Shown one piece after another: positions 8,284-18,704 of a stretch of 64,000 bases of DNA. The notes under the pieces were generated by a model. The model was not told the origin of the DNA, made no database searches, and was given only the letters and a program-made list of their open reading frames with translations. Location: assembly GCA_900550365.1 (NCBI GenBank), contig URRR01000001.1, positions 1 through 64,000 of the forward strand. The letters are read 5' to 3'. How positions within the stretch are numbered: position 1 is the stretch's first letter; each line of letters starts with the position of its first letter. Origin of the DNA: an uncultured Prevotella sp. (GTDB taxonomy: Bacteria; Bacteroidota; Bacteroidia; Bacteroidales; Bacteroidaceae). Position numbers and translations under genes: made by a program.

Positions 8284-9777
8284 TTAATAACCGGGATTCT
8301 GCGTCATCAAGGGGTTCGCGTCAATCTCCGTCTGCGGTATCGGGAAGAGCAGACGGTTCTTGGTGGCGTTGGCCTTGCCTATGCTGTGCAGGAAGTTTAC
8401 GGCGTAGTCGCCGTGCTCAAGACGTATCATGTCAAACCAGCGGTGCCCCTCAAAGGCCAGCTCAATGCGTCTCTCGTGGATTATCTTCTCACGCATCTCA
8501 GCCTGAGTGAGACCCGACACGTCGGGCAGTCCGGCTCTTTCGCGTACTATGTTGAGCGGAGCTGCGGCCTCATCAGTAAGCCCCTGCTCGTTAAGAGCCT
8601 CTGCCTCCATAAGCAACACGTCGGCATAACGGTAGACAACGAAGTTCGCGGGAGAGGTGTTATACTCAGGAGATACTGACTTGGGGACAAGGAACTTACG
8701 CACGTTATAGCCCGTGTTAGAGTATGTGCTGCTGTATTCCTTGCCGTCGAAGGGCGGACATCCCTGGTATAGAATGGTCATATCCTTGCGCAGGTCGCCC
8801 TCTTCATACTGGTCAACGAACTCCTGTGTGGGCAGGTTCCAACCGTAACTGCCGGCCACGAAGTCAGAGTTACGCGGGCCCATGAACGTTGACAGCCATG
8901 AAGACTGCGGGTTGTTGCCCCAGAAGTCGTACTCTGTGTCACCGCTGTACTGCACCTCAAACAGCGACTCAGGCCCGTTGTTGACGGTCGCGTCGAAGTT
9001 AGTCTCATAGCTGTACTGCGTCAGATCATAACCCATCGCAGTTATCTCACGGCACAGGTCAACAACATCAGCATAATAATCCTTGTTGTCCGGCGCGAGC
9101 GTAAGATAGATGTCGGCCATCATTGCGAGAGCAGCCTCACGGCAGGCGCGGCCCTTATCGTCGTCAGAATAGTCGGCCTTGGCAGGCAGACGGTCAATAG
9201 CTTCCTGGCAATCCTTGATTATCTGGTCATAGACTTCTTCCTTCGTGTTGCGCGCTATGGCCGTAGACTCGCCCGGATTGAAAGGTTCGAGACGGAGAGG
9301 AACGCCTCCGAAAAGCCTTACAAGCACGAAGTAATAATGCGCACGAAGGAAATATGCCTCGCCGAGGCTCTGGCTACGAATCTCGTCAGACAGTCCCGAA
9401 GCACTCATAAGATTCTGTATGACAGTGTTACACTGGCCTATGCCCACCCACGGAGAGCGCCAGAGATACAGCGCCATGGCGTTGTCGGTCTGCGTGATGA
9501 AGCTGGCTGCCTGGACGGTTTCAAGTCCGTCGGTACCGCCTCCGGCACCGACCTCGCTGTTGCCGGCCACGATGTCGAGCGTCCAGATACGCTGGTTATA
9601 CATGTTTGAAGACTGAAGCGTGCGGTAACAGCCCAGCGTCAGCGCCTTGGCTATGTCGTCGGTCATGGTTGTCTCAGGGTCAAGCGTATTATGCGGAGAC
9701 AGGTCGAGGAAGTCTGAGCACGACGACATGACCACCGCCGTGATACCCGTCAATATGATGTTTCTTATCGTTTTCAT
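8284..9777 (-). CDS. SusD/RagB-family glycan-binding lipoprotein (dextran PUL)
   Basis: Outer-membrane lipoprotein that caps the SusC channel and delivers oligosaccharides. A signal peptide ends at VMSSC (Cys20), followed by SDFLDLSPHN, a typical SusD opening. The TPR-rich SusD core is seen from about residue 35 (ALTLGCYRTLQSSNMYNQ) and the C-terminal RagB/SusD signature near 400-470 (RYADVLLMEAEALNEQG, IIHERRIELAFEGHRWFDM). At 497 residues it is full length. Only 13 bases separate it from susC upstream, so the two are certainly co-transcribed. Confidence 0.95.
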   Translation of the reverse strand: MKTIRNIILTGITAVVMSSCSDFLDLSPHNTLDPETTMTDDIAKALTLGCYRTLQSSNMYNQRIWTLDIVAGNSEVGAGGGTDGLETVQAASFITQTDNAMALYLWRSPWVGIGQCNTVIQNLMSASGLSDEIRSQSLGEAYFLRAHYYFVLVRLFGGVPLRLEPFNPGESTAIARNTKEEVYDQIIKDCQEAIDRLPAKADYSDDDKGRACREAALAMMADIYLTLAPDNKDYYADVVDLCREITAMGYDLTQYSYETNFDATVNNGPESLFEVQYSGDTEYDFWGNNPQSSWLSTFMGPRNSDFVAGSYGWNLPTQEFVDQYEEGDLRKDMTILYQGCPPFDGKEYSSTYSNTGYNVRKFLVPKSVSPEYNTSPANFVVYRYADVLLMEAEALNEQGLTDEAAAPLNIVRERAGLPDVSGLTQAEMREKIIHERRIELAFEGHRWFDMIRLEHGDYAVNFLHSIGKANATKNRLLFPIPQTEIDANPLMTQNPGY

Positions 9778-9790
9778 TGTCGTTGAAGGT

Positions 9791-12700
9791 TTAGAAGTTA
9801 AAGTTCAGGCCGAAGCTGAATGTCCGTGAGATAGGATAACGCGAGCTGTCGATGCCGTTGATGTCAACCTCGGGGTCGAAACCGGAGTATGAAGTGATTG
9901 TAGCGACATTCTCGCAAGAGAACGACAGGCGCAGGCCCTGCACTCCGATGCGTGCCAGCCACTTGTCGGGCACGTTGTAAGCCAGGGTTATGTTCTTGAG
10001 GCGCAGGTATGAGCCGTCCTCCACAAAACGGTCAGACACGCGGTTGTTGCCGTTCGGGTCGCCGTAGACCGCACGCGGCATGCTGTTGCTTGTACCCTCG
10101 CCGGTCCAGCGGTTGAGCACGTCGGTAGTCTGGTTATATGCCGCCGACATGCCCGTAAGGTCAATGTTGTTGGCGTTGAAAATCTTGTTACCGGCAACGC
10201 CCTGCAAGTAGATTGACAGCTCGAAGCCCTTGTAAGTCAGGCGGTTGTTCATTGAGAACATCCATGTAGGATTAGGATTGCCCAGCACGGTGCGGTCATC
10301 GTCGTTAATTACGCCGTCGTTGTTAAGGTCGCGGAAGCGTATGTCGCCCGGCTCGGCGCCTGCCTGTATGGCGTGGTCGTTGACCTCCTGCTGGTTCTGG
10401 AATATTCCGTCAGTGACGTATCCGTAGAAAACGTTGATAGGATAACCGTTGGCCAGCATGGTGACATACGAGTTGTTAATCTGGTTGATGTAGTAAGGCA
10501 CGTCGCTGTTGAGGTCTTTTATCTTGTTGCGGTTGTACGTTGCGGTGAGGTCAGTCTCCCAGCGCAGGGGCTTCTCGATGTTCACCGTGTGCAGACTCAG
10601 CTCAAATCCCTTGTTGCTTACGCGTCCGGCGTTGGTGTAAGTGGTTGAAGTATCCTCGAAACCGGAGGTAATCGGGATTGACGCCTTCACGAGCATGTCG
10701 CGCGTTTCCTTAATATATGCGTCGAGAGAGAGCACCACGCGCGAGCGCCACAGTGACAGGTCCACACCTATATTGGTCTGTGCCACCTCCTCCCAGTGGA
10801 TGTACGGGTTGGCGAGAGCAGCCGAATAGAGTGCAGTCTGGTTGTTTCCGGCGATGCCGAGAGGATAGACACTGGTGTTATACTGAGCCAGATAGCCATA
10901 GTTGCTGACGCTTGCCTGGCTACCCGTAACGCCGTAACCTACGCGCAGCTTGAGGTCATCGACAATAGTGTTCTTGGGGAACCACTTCTCTTCTGACATA
11001 CGCCATGCCACTGAAACAGAGGGGAACGTACCCCAACGGTTCTTCGGACCGAAGCGGCTTGAGCCGTCGCGGCGCACCGTTGCGGTAAGGAGGTAACGGT
11101 TCTTATAACTGTAATTGAAGCGGGCCATGTACGAGAGGAGTGCCCACTCGGTCATGTTGCCGAGGATAGAGTACATCTCCTGGCCGTTGTCAAACTCGTG
11201 AACGTTGTCAAACTGGAACACGTTCTTCTGGGCGTTGTAGTAGTCATAGTCGTTCCATTGTGCCGACATACCGGCCATTACGCTTATTGTATGGGCGTCG
11301 GCAATGGTGTAATCAAAGAGGAAATAGTTATCCCAGAGGTATGTGAACGACTTGTTCGTGCTCTTGTACCTTGAGCTTTGCTCCACGGGAGTAGGCTTCC
11401 AGGGATACGCGGGAGTGAAACTGTCGTCGAACCAGAACTTCGCATCGTAGCCGAACGTGCTGCGGAACTTGAGCCACTTGGCAAAACTTATCTCGGCCGT
11501 GATGTTGGCCAGGAAGTTGTATCCGTTGGTCTTGCTGGTGTTCAGCTCGGTTGTGCCGATAGGGTTACGCGTGCTTCCGTACCACATGGCGTTGCCCTCA
11601 GGACCGCTCCATGAGCCGTCGGCCTCCTTGACGGGGAACACCGGCAGAGCCTTCATCGCGTCGCCGATGCTGTAACTGCCCTGTTTCTTCTCGTCGGCAC
11701 TGAACGTAAGGTTGTTGGAGAACTTCAGCCACTTGGTAACCTGGGCGTCGGTGTTGGCCTGGAAGGTGAAACGGCGGTAGCCTACGCTGCGCACAATGCC
11801 TGACTGGTCGAGGAAACCGCCGGATATATAATAATGAGACTTCTCGTTGCCGCCCGAATAACTTACGGTGTAATTCTGCATAATGCCGGTGCGGAGCAGC
11901 TCGTCGAGCCAGTCGGTGCCGGCTCCGAGGCTTGCCGGGTCAGCAAACTCGGGATTGGGAGTGTTGCCGCTGTTGAGCATCATGTCGTTGCTCAGCTCGG
12001 CGTATTGTGACGCATTGAGCAGGTCGGGCACGTTCGTGGCGTTCTGTATCGACACGTTTGCCGACACCGAGAGGGTGCTCTTGCCTTCTTTTCCGCGCTT
12101 GGTGGTAATCATCACCACGCCGTTGGCACCGCGCGAGCCGTAGATTGCCGTGGCCGAAGCGTCTTTTAAAACGTCAAGGCGGTCAACGTCGGCCATGTTG
12201 ATGGCGTTAAGTCCGAGGTCGGTGGGCACTCCGTCGATTACCACGAGGGGGTCGCAGTTGTTGATAGAGCCGAGTCCGCGGATCTTCACGGTAACGTTGT
12301 CACCGGGCTTTCCGGCGTCGACAATCTGCACGCCAGAGATTTTTCCCTGTATGGCCTGACCGATGTTGTTCACCGAATTGTTGTTGATGTCATCTGAACC
12401 GAGCGACGCCACCGAGCCGGTAAGGTCGCTCTTGCGCATCGTACCGTAACCTATGACGACAAGCTCGTCAAGAGTGGCGTTGTCTTCCTTCAGCACTATG
12501 TCTATCGTGCTGCGCCCGTTTACGGGCACATCCTGCGCGGCAAAACCGATATAGGTAACCTGCAGGGTAGCGTCTGCCGGCGCGTTGATGGTGAAGCGTC
12601 CGTCAAGGTCGGTTATGGCGGCGCTCTTCGCGTCGCCGTTCTTCACCTTCACGGTGGCGCCGATGACGGTCTCACCCTTCTCATCGGTCACGGTTCCGCT

Positions 12701-12796
12701 CACCTTCAACTGCTGTGCCAGGGCCGACATCGGGAAAACTATCCCGAGGATGACGGCCGTCAGCAGCGCTGTCAATGTTCTGTTTAATCCGTTCAT
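9791..12796 (-). CDS. SusC/RagA-family TonB-dependent transporter (dextran PUL)
   Basis: Outer-membrane TonB-dependent importer working as a pair with the adjacent SusD. In order: a signal peptide (1-27, ending ALAQ); a carboxypeptidase-regulatory-like domain (about 30-110, VSGTVTDEKGETVIGATV); a TonB-box-like DELVVIGYGTMRKSDLTGSV; the plug (about 115-235) with IDGVPTDL and YGSRGANGVVMITTKRG; and a beta barrel ending in SFGLNFNF with a terminal aromatic residue. At 1001 residues it is complete. A 273-base gap holding a repeat cluster separates it from the GH97 gene upstream, so a separate promoter is possible, although no clear -7 box was found there. Confidence 0.95.
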   Translation of the reverse strand: MNGLNRTLTALLTAVILGIVFPMSALAQQLKVSGTVTDEKGETVIGATVKVKNGDAKSAAITDLDGRFTINAPADATLQVTYIGFAAQDVPVNGRSTIDIVLKEDNATLDELVVIGYGTMRKSDLTGSVASLGSDDINNNSVNNIGQAIQGKISGVQIVDAGKPGDNVTVKIRGLGSINNCDPLVVIDGVPTDLGLNAINMADVDRLDVLKDASATAIYGSRGANGVVMITTKRGKEGKSTLSVSANVSIQNATNVPDLLNASQYAELSNDMMLNSGNTPNPEFADPASLGAGTDWLDELLRTGIMQNYTVSYSGGNEKSHYYISGGFLDQSGIVRSVGYRRFTFQANTDAQVTKWLKFSNNLTFSADEKKQGSYSIGDAMKALPVFPVKEADGSWSGPEGNAMWYGSTRNPIGTTELNTSKTNGYNFLANITAEISFAKWLKFRSTFGYDAKFWFDDSFTPAYPWKPTPVEQSSRYKSTNKSFTYLWDNYFLFDYTIADAHTISVMAGMSAQWNDYDYYNAQKNVFQFDNVHEFDNGQEMYSILGNMTEWALLSYMARFNYSYKNRYLLTATVRRDGSSRFGPKNRWGTFPSVSVAWRMSEEKWFPKNTIVDDLKLRVGYGVTGSQASVSNYGYLAQYNTSVYPLGIAGNNQTALYSAALANPYIHWEEVAQTNIGVDLSLWRSRVVLSLDAYIKETRDMLVKASIPITSGFEDTSTTYTNAGRVSNKGFELSLHTVNIEKPLRWETDLTATYNRNKIKDLNSDVPYYINQINNSYVTMLANGYPINVFYGYVTDGIFQNQQEVNDHAIQAGAEPGDIRFRDLNNDGVINDDDRTVLGNPNPTWMFSMNNRLTYKGFELSIYLQGVAGNKIFNANNIDLTGMSAAYNQTTDVLNRWTGEGTSNSMPRAVYGDPNGNNRVSDRFVEDGSYLRLKNITLAYNVPDKWLARIGVQGLRLSFSCENVATITSYSGFDPEVDINGIDSSRYPISRTFSFGLNFNF

Positions 12797-12916
12797 GTGT
12801 TTTTTGTTTAAGGGTTATAGTTATTTTATGATTATTCTGAATATTAAATCAACCGATGAAGTTACCGGCTGAGAAGCCGTTCTGGGCCTCGCCGCACAGC
12901 GGTTTTCAGCCGCCTT

Positions 12917-13023
12917 GTAACTTCCTGATTATCAATGGCTTTGCAAAAGGCCGTCTTTTGGCCGGTAAAAGGCCGTCTTTCAGCGTGCAAAAGACGGCCT
13001 TTTGCAACGCGGTTTGCCGTCAA
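12917..13023. repeat. Modular AAAAGGCCGTCTTTT repeat cluster (locus b)
   Basis: Head GTAACTTCCTGATTATCA, then TTTGC, then AAAAGGCCGTCTTTT, AAAAGGCCGTCTTT, and reverse unit AAAAGACGGCCTTTT, ending GCAACGCGGTTTGCCGTC. It sits inside the dextran PUL between the GH97 and susC genes, that is, at a probable transcript boundary. Confidence 0.9.
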
Positions 13024-13069
13024 CCGCAAGACAGGGCGTCACCGCCCCGCCTGCGGAGGGTAATCGGGC

Positions 13070-15232
<2,163 letters not shown>

Positions 15233-15296
15233 TTATGTTTAGGGTTAATATTCTGCCACATGAAATCTATATTCGCCTAAGCTAAAGTTCTTGTTG

Positions 15297-15333
15297 CAAA
15301 ATTAAACAAAACGTAATCCCGTTTTTCGGAATT
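15297..15333 (-). promoter_or_regulatory. GH97 promoter with an upstream inverted repeat
   Basis: On the minus strand TAATTTTG (15297-15304) matches the -7 consensus, 70 bases before the ATG. Just upstream, AATCCCG (15315-15321) and CGGAATT (15327-15333) form an inverted repeat (6 of 7 pairs, 5-base spacer) over the -33 region, a plausible binding site for the adjacent regulator. Confidence 0.5.
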
Positions 15334-15414
15334 TCTCTGAAAAAGTAGTGTTTTTCAATCTCGTATTTTTCATAAAATATTGAACATCAGGCATTTACCT
15401 CAAACGCCAGAGCA

Positions 15415-15445
15415 TTAAAAAAGTAGGGCGTTTGAACGCCCCACT
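15415..15445 (-). terminator. Terminator of the TPR regulator gene
   Basis: On the minus strand AGTGGGGCGTT pairs with AACGCCCTACT and is followed by six T residues, 80 bases after the regulator stop codon. Confidence 0.85.
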
Positions 15446-15525
15446 TGTATCATTTTTATTATTCTCAAGCTTAATGCAAGGCTCATCCTGCGCCCTTGCA
15501 TCTATATTTCGGGAGGTAATGGCTT

Positions 15526-17145
15526 TTACTTCTGCTTGTCATCCTCCACCACTCCAATCTTCATCACTTCGTCATCAAACTTGTCGCGGTCACATGCCGC
15601 CCCGTTGCGGAACTTCACACGGTAGTTGTATATCGTCGTAACGGAATAGCGGAGGAAGTGGGCTATCTTGGTGCTGCTGCTTATTCCCAACCTGATTAAC
15701 GCGAAGATGCGCAGCTCGGTGTTAAGTTTCTCGCCGGGTTTGAGGTGAGTCCGGAACTCCGGTTGCAGCAGACTGTTGAAATCTTCGACGAAATTCGGAA
15801 ACAGTTTGAGGAACGAATCGTCAAAATGAGCATAGAAATCCTTCAGCTCGTTGTCAATGAATGATGTCGAACGGATTTCGTCATACAGGTCGGTTGCCTT
15901 GCCTTTTGACGCTACTTTCTGCAGATGCTTGCGGTATCTGTCCATTTTCTCGATGTACAGCGAGCACTGATCAATGTAATGGGCGATGTACTCTTCCTTT
16001 ATACGTGAGCTCTCGGCAAGTTCGCGGTTGGCCTCTTTCAGACGCACGTTGGCCTCCTGAGCCAGCTTCTGGGCAGCCGAAACCTTGCGCATCTGCTTCT
16101 TGATGAGCAGAATGGCAATGGCAAGAAACAGCGTAAGAAGAATGATGAAAACGAGCGAAAAGACAATAAGCCGCCGCTGACGGTCGAGCTTATGGTGATA
16201 AGCATGGTTGATTATGGGGAACGCTTTCTGCACTTCGTATATGCGCCAGAGCGAGTTACAGGCCGCGGCATCGTTCATGCAGCGGGTCATGTAGGTATAG
16301 GCGCGGTCAACATCGCCCTCATTATAAAGCAGTACGGCAAGCATACGCAACGACGTATATTCACGTATGCCCGACTTAAGGTCGTTGATTGCCGACATAA
16401 TAAGGTGTCTTTTCTCATTCTCAACGTCACCCTTTCCGGCGTAAGACATGGCCAACGAATAATCGAGCAGTGCTTTCTCGTGTATGCCTTTGTACTCCGG
16501 ATAAGCGTCTTTAAGCATCTTTATCGCTTCATCATAGCGGTTATAAACATTGTACTTGTCGGCTTTTACTATCAAGTAATTAAACGTTCCGGGAGTATTT
16601 ACCAATAAGATAGAGTCACGGTATTTGTCAGTCATCTCGAGATAGCGTTTTTTCGCGGCCTCATTGCTGCAGTTATCGGCCATAAGTCCGTAAATTATGC
16701 GGTAAACATGGTAGTAATACTCGATCTGATAAACGGTCATTCCTACCTTATCCACCTTGTCAATAAGGTCCAGAGCCTCCTTGTACATGCCCTGAACGCC
16801 GCTCATCTCGGCCATGTTCATGTATGCGTCAGACATATACTCATGCCTGCCTATGCGCCTGGCCACAGCCAGTTTCTCATTGGCAAAGTACAAGGCAGAG
16901 TCAATATCAAACGATCTGTAAGCCTCTCTGAGCTTTCCTATTATCTCATAACGCTGCTCATCGGTGCGGGCTTGTGCCAGACTGGCCTTCAGACTGTTGA
17001 TTCCGGCCTGCGTCATGGCGGTGTATTTACGGCCGTCGGCAAGCGTGCGGTCAAGCTCTTCAAGCAGTGATGCCGTATCCTTTGCGCTTACCTGCATGGC
17101 AAAGGCAAGCACAATGACTGTCAGGAAAAAGCTTATTATCTTCAT
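15526..17145 (-). CDS. SusR-like membrane TPR sensor-regulator (DUF6377 type)
   Basis: Predicted transmembrane regulator of the adjacent dextran PUL. The 539 residues show a signal/anchor segment (1-22), a periplasmic helical TPR-like region (about 25-320), one membrane helix (about 324-348, rich in L, I, F and V), a coiled coil (about 350-400, KKQMRKVSAAQKLAQEA) and a cytosolic C-terminus. The last 80 residues (ELRIFALIRLGISSSTKIAH and FLRYSVTTIYNYRVKFRN) look like a LuxR-like helix-turn-helix. Size and layout match B. thetaiotaomicron SusR, which activates a starch PUL in response to maltose. The inducer here, perhaps isomaltose, is inferred. It precedes the PUL genes on the same strand with its own promoter and terminator. 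Confidence 0.82.
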   Translation of the reverse strand: MKIISFFLTVIVLAFAMQVSAKDTASLLEELDRTLADGRKYTAMTQAGINSLKASLAQARTDEQRYEIIGKLREAYRSFDIDSALYFANEKLAVARRIGRHEYMSDAYMNMAEMSGVQGMYKEALDLIDKVDKVGMTVYQIEYYYHVYRIIYGLMADNCSNEAAKKRYLEMTDKYRDSILLVNTPGTFNYLIVKADKYNVYNRYDEAIKMLKDAYPEYKGIHEKALLDYSLAMSYAGKGDVENEKRHLIMSAINDLKSGIREYTSLRMLAVLLYNEGDVDRAYTYMTRCMNDAAACNSLWRIYEVQKAFPIINHAYHHKLDRQRRLIVFSLVFIILLTLFLAIAILLIKKQMRKVSAAQKLAQEANVRLKEANRELAESSRIKEEYIAHYIDQCSLYIEKMDRYRKHLQKVASKGKATDLYDEIRSTSFIDNELKDFYAHFDDSFLKLFPNFVEDFNSLLQPEFRTHLKPGEKLNTELRIFALIRLGISSSTKIAHFLRYSVTTIYNYRVKFRNGAACDRDKFDDEVMKIGVVEDDKQK

Positions 17146-17190
17146 CTTGCCGGTGTATATTGGTTAAAGTTGTATTTCATAGTCAAACTG

Positions 17191-17242
17191 GATATCTCAG
17201 GATATCAGCGCAAAAATAACTAAATTCGCTGTCATCAGCAAA
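17191..17242 (-). promoter_or_regulatory. Promoter and palindromic leader site of the TPR regulator
   Basis: Minus-strand -33 TTTG (17239-17242), a 20-base spacer and -7 TATTTTTG (17211-17218) fit the consensus fully. Directly downstream, GATATC-CTGA-GATATC (17191-17206) forms a palindrome about where transcription starts, a candidate operator for autoregulation. Confidence 0.65.
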
Positions 17243-17307
17243 CTTTTAGTGTTAATAAGGCAACATTTAATTATTATGTAAAGCCTCAACCGCTACATAA
17301 AACGCGC

Positions 17308-17362
17308 CCGTGCAGGAGGCAACCGGCAGCCTTCTGCCACCGGACAATTGCCTTCTGCACGG
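17308..17362. other. Long hairpin between rpsT terminator and regulator promoter
   Basis: CCGTGCAGGAGGCAA (17308-17322) pairs with TTGCCTTCTGCACGG (17348-17362) with one mismatch; inside it CCGG and AGAAGGC words give further pairing. No T-tract follows. It may be a second, rho-dependent or processing-type 3' structure for rpsT, or a small structured RNA; nothing decides between these. Confidence 0.4.
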
Positions 17363-17373
17363 ACATCGCAGTA

Positions 17374-17411
17374 TAAAAAAGACCGCAGCCCCACTTGAAT
17401 AAGGCTGCGAT
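17374..17411 (-). terminator. rpsT terminator
   Basis: On the minus strand CGCAGCC (17403-17409 complement) pairs with GGCTGCG and is followed by GTCTTTTTTATAC, 34 bases after the rpsT stop. Confidence 0.85.
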
Positions 17412-17444
17412 CACTTAGTTGTCGTCTCTTATTTATAATTTACT

Positions 17445-17699
17445 TTATCCAAGTTTGTTGATGTGACAAGCTAAGCTTGACTTCAGGTTAGAAGCCTTGT
17501 TCTTGTGGATAAGGTTAGTCTTAGCCAACTTGTCCAGCATCTTCTGAACGCTCGGATAGAGCTTCAGAGCCTCTTCCTTGTCTGTCATAGCGCGCAGCTT
17601 GCGGACAGCATTACGCATTGTCTTTGCATAATATTTATTGTGCAATGTCCTTTTCTTGTCCTGACGGATTCTCTTAACTGATGATTTGTGGTTTGCCAT
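17445..17699 (-). CDS. rpsT: 30S ribosomal protein S20
   Basis: Small-subunit ribosomal protein that binds 16S rRNA early in assembly. The 84 residues begin [20 protein letters not shown], the characteristic basic S20 start, and continue with helical repeats ending in [20 protein letters not shown]. It lies 35 bases downstream of tRNA-Glu on the same strand with no separate -7 box visible, so it is probably co-transcribed with the tRNA. A strong intrinsic terminator follows. Confidence 0.97.
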   Translation of the reverse strand: MANHKSSVKRIRQDKKRTLHNKYYAKTMRNAVRKLRAMTDKEEALKLYPSVQKMLDKLAKTNLIHKNKASNLKSSLACHINKLG

Positions 17700-17734
17700 C
17701 TCTATTTATATAATACCGTTTTTTGTTTTTGTTG

Positions 17735-17806
17735 TAGTCCCTAGGAGAGTCGAACTCCTCTTTAGAGAATGAAAATCTCTCGTCCTAGCCGATAGACGAA
17801 GGGACC
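17735..17806 (-). tRNA. tRNA-Glu (anticodon UUC)
   Basis: The minus strand folds into a cloverleaf: acceptor GGTCCCT pairs with AGGGACT (one G-T pair), anticodon arm AGAGA-TTTTCAT-TCTCT with TTC at the anticodon positions, and T-arm AGGAG-TTCGACT-CTCCT. The discriminator is A and CCA is not encoded. The overall sequence resembles bacterial tRNA-Glu. Confidence 0.95.
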
Positions 17807-17826
17807 ATCGTTACGATTTTGCGGTG

Positions 17827-17834
17827 CAAAGGTA
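17827..17834 (-). promoter_or_regulatory. Promoter -7 box for tRNA-Glu and rpsT
   Basis: Minus-strand TACCTTTG matches TAnnTTTG, 21 bases upstream of the mature tRNA 5' end. It is back to back with the recO promoter, only about 65 bases away. Confidence 0.7.
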
Positions 17835-17898
17835 GGGGTTTTATTTCATTTCACCAAACTTTTTTCAATATTTTTCCTGTTTATCACTCAAAAATATG

Positions 17899-17906
17899 TA
17901 TTTTTG
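17899..17906 (+). promoter_or_regulatory. recO promoter -7 box, close to the start codon
   Basis: TATTTTTG fits TAnnTTTG and ends only four bases before the preferred recO ATG at 17911. This places the transcription start at or beside the start codon, so a leaderless mRNA is likely. Confidence 0.55.
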
Positions 17907-17910
17907 CATC

Positions 17911-18642
17911 ATGCTCGTAAAAACAAAGGCCATTGTGCTTCATTCTTTCAAGTACGGCGAATCGAAACTTATCGTCGAGCTGCTTACCGCGGAATACGGC
18001 CGCCAAGGGTGTATTGCCACCGTAGACAAGTCGCCAAGAGGCAAGCTGAAGAAGCAGTATTTCCAGCCTTTGACAATTCTTGAGACCATTATCGACATGC
18101 GCCAGCGTGTCCGCCTGCAGCGGCTGAAAGAGGCACGGGTGGCCGTTCCGTTCATTTCCATACCCTTCAATCCGCTAAAATTATCTATTTCCTTGTTCTC
18201 CGCCGAGTTCCTTAGATATGCCACAAGACAGGAACTGGCCGACGAACTGACATATGCCTATGTGGAGAACAGCATCCTCTGGCTTGACGGATGCAGCGGT
18301 CACTTTGCCAATTTTCATCTTGTTTTCATGATGCGCCTGACCAGATTCTTGGGCTTCTACCCCAACCTTGAAGGCTATTCGCCCGGTTGCCGCTTCGACC
18401 TGAGAGCCAGTTGTTTCCGCACCGACGTGCCTCTGCACAACGACTGCCTGCCACCTGACGAGGCTGAGAAGATGAGCCTGCTGCTGAGAATGAACTATCC
18501 AACGATGCACCTGTACAAGATGACGCGCACCGAACGCAACCGCATGGCTGACGTCATCCTGCGTTATTACCAGATACACATACCTGATTTTCCTGAACTC
18601 AAGTCGCTGCCGGTGCTCAAAGAGCTGTTCGGCGGCGACTGA
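17911..18642 (+). CDS. recO: DNA repair protein RecO
   Basis: RecO helps load RecA onto SSB-coated single-stranded DNA in RecF-pathway recombination. The 243-residue protein opens MLVKTKAIVLHSFKYGES, the classical N-terminal OB-fold start, with GRQGCIATV soon after; a helical C-terminal part follows (FLRYATRQEL, RFLGFYPNLEGYSPG). The Zn cysteines found in some RecO proteins are not clear. An ATG at 17896 adds five residues but lies inside the -7 box, so the ATG at 17911 is chosen. It is divergent from tRNA-Glu/rpsT and convergent with rnr. Confidence 0.93.
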   Translation: MLVKTKAIVLHSFKYGESKLIVELLTAEYGRQGCIATVDKSPRGKLKKQYFQPLTILETIIDMRQRVRLQRLKEARVAVPFISIPFNPLKLSISLFSAEFLRYATRQELADELTYAYVENSILWLDGCSGHFANFHLVFMMRLTRFLGFYPNLEGYSPGCRFDLRASCFRTDVPLHNDCLPPDEAEKMSLLLRMNYPTMHLYKMTRTERNRMADVILRYYQIHIPDFPELKSLPVLKELFGGD

Positions 18643-18664
18643 GCCGCGCCCACCTTATTATATA

Positions 18665-18700
18665 CAGGCAGCCTTCACGCGCTTACGTGAAGACTGCCTG
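18665..18700. terminator. Bidirectional terminator between recO and rnr
   Basis: CAGGCAG-C-CTTCACG pairs with CGTGAAG-A-CTGCCTG, with T/A-rich sequence on both sides, between two convergent genes. Confidence 0.85.
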
Positions 18701-18704
18701 CCGT

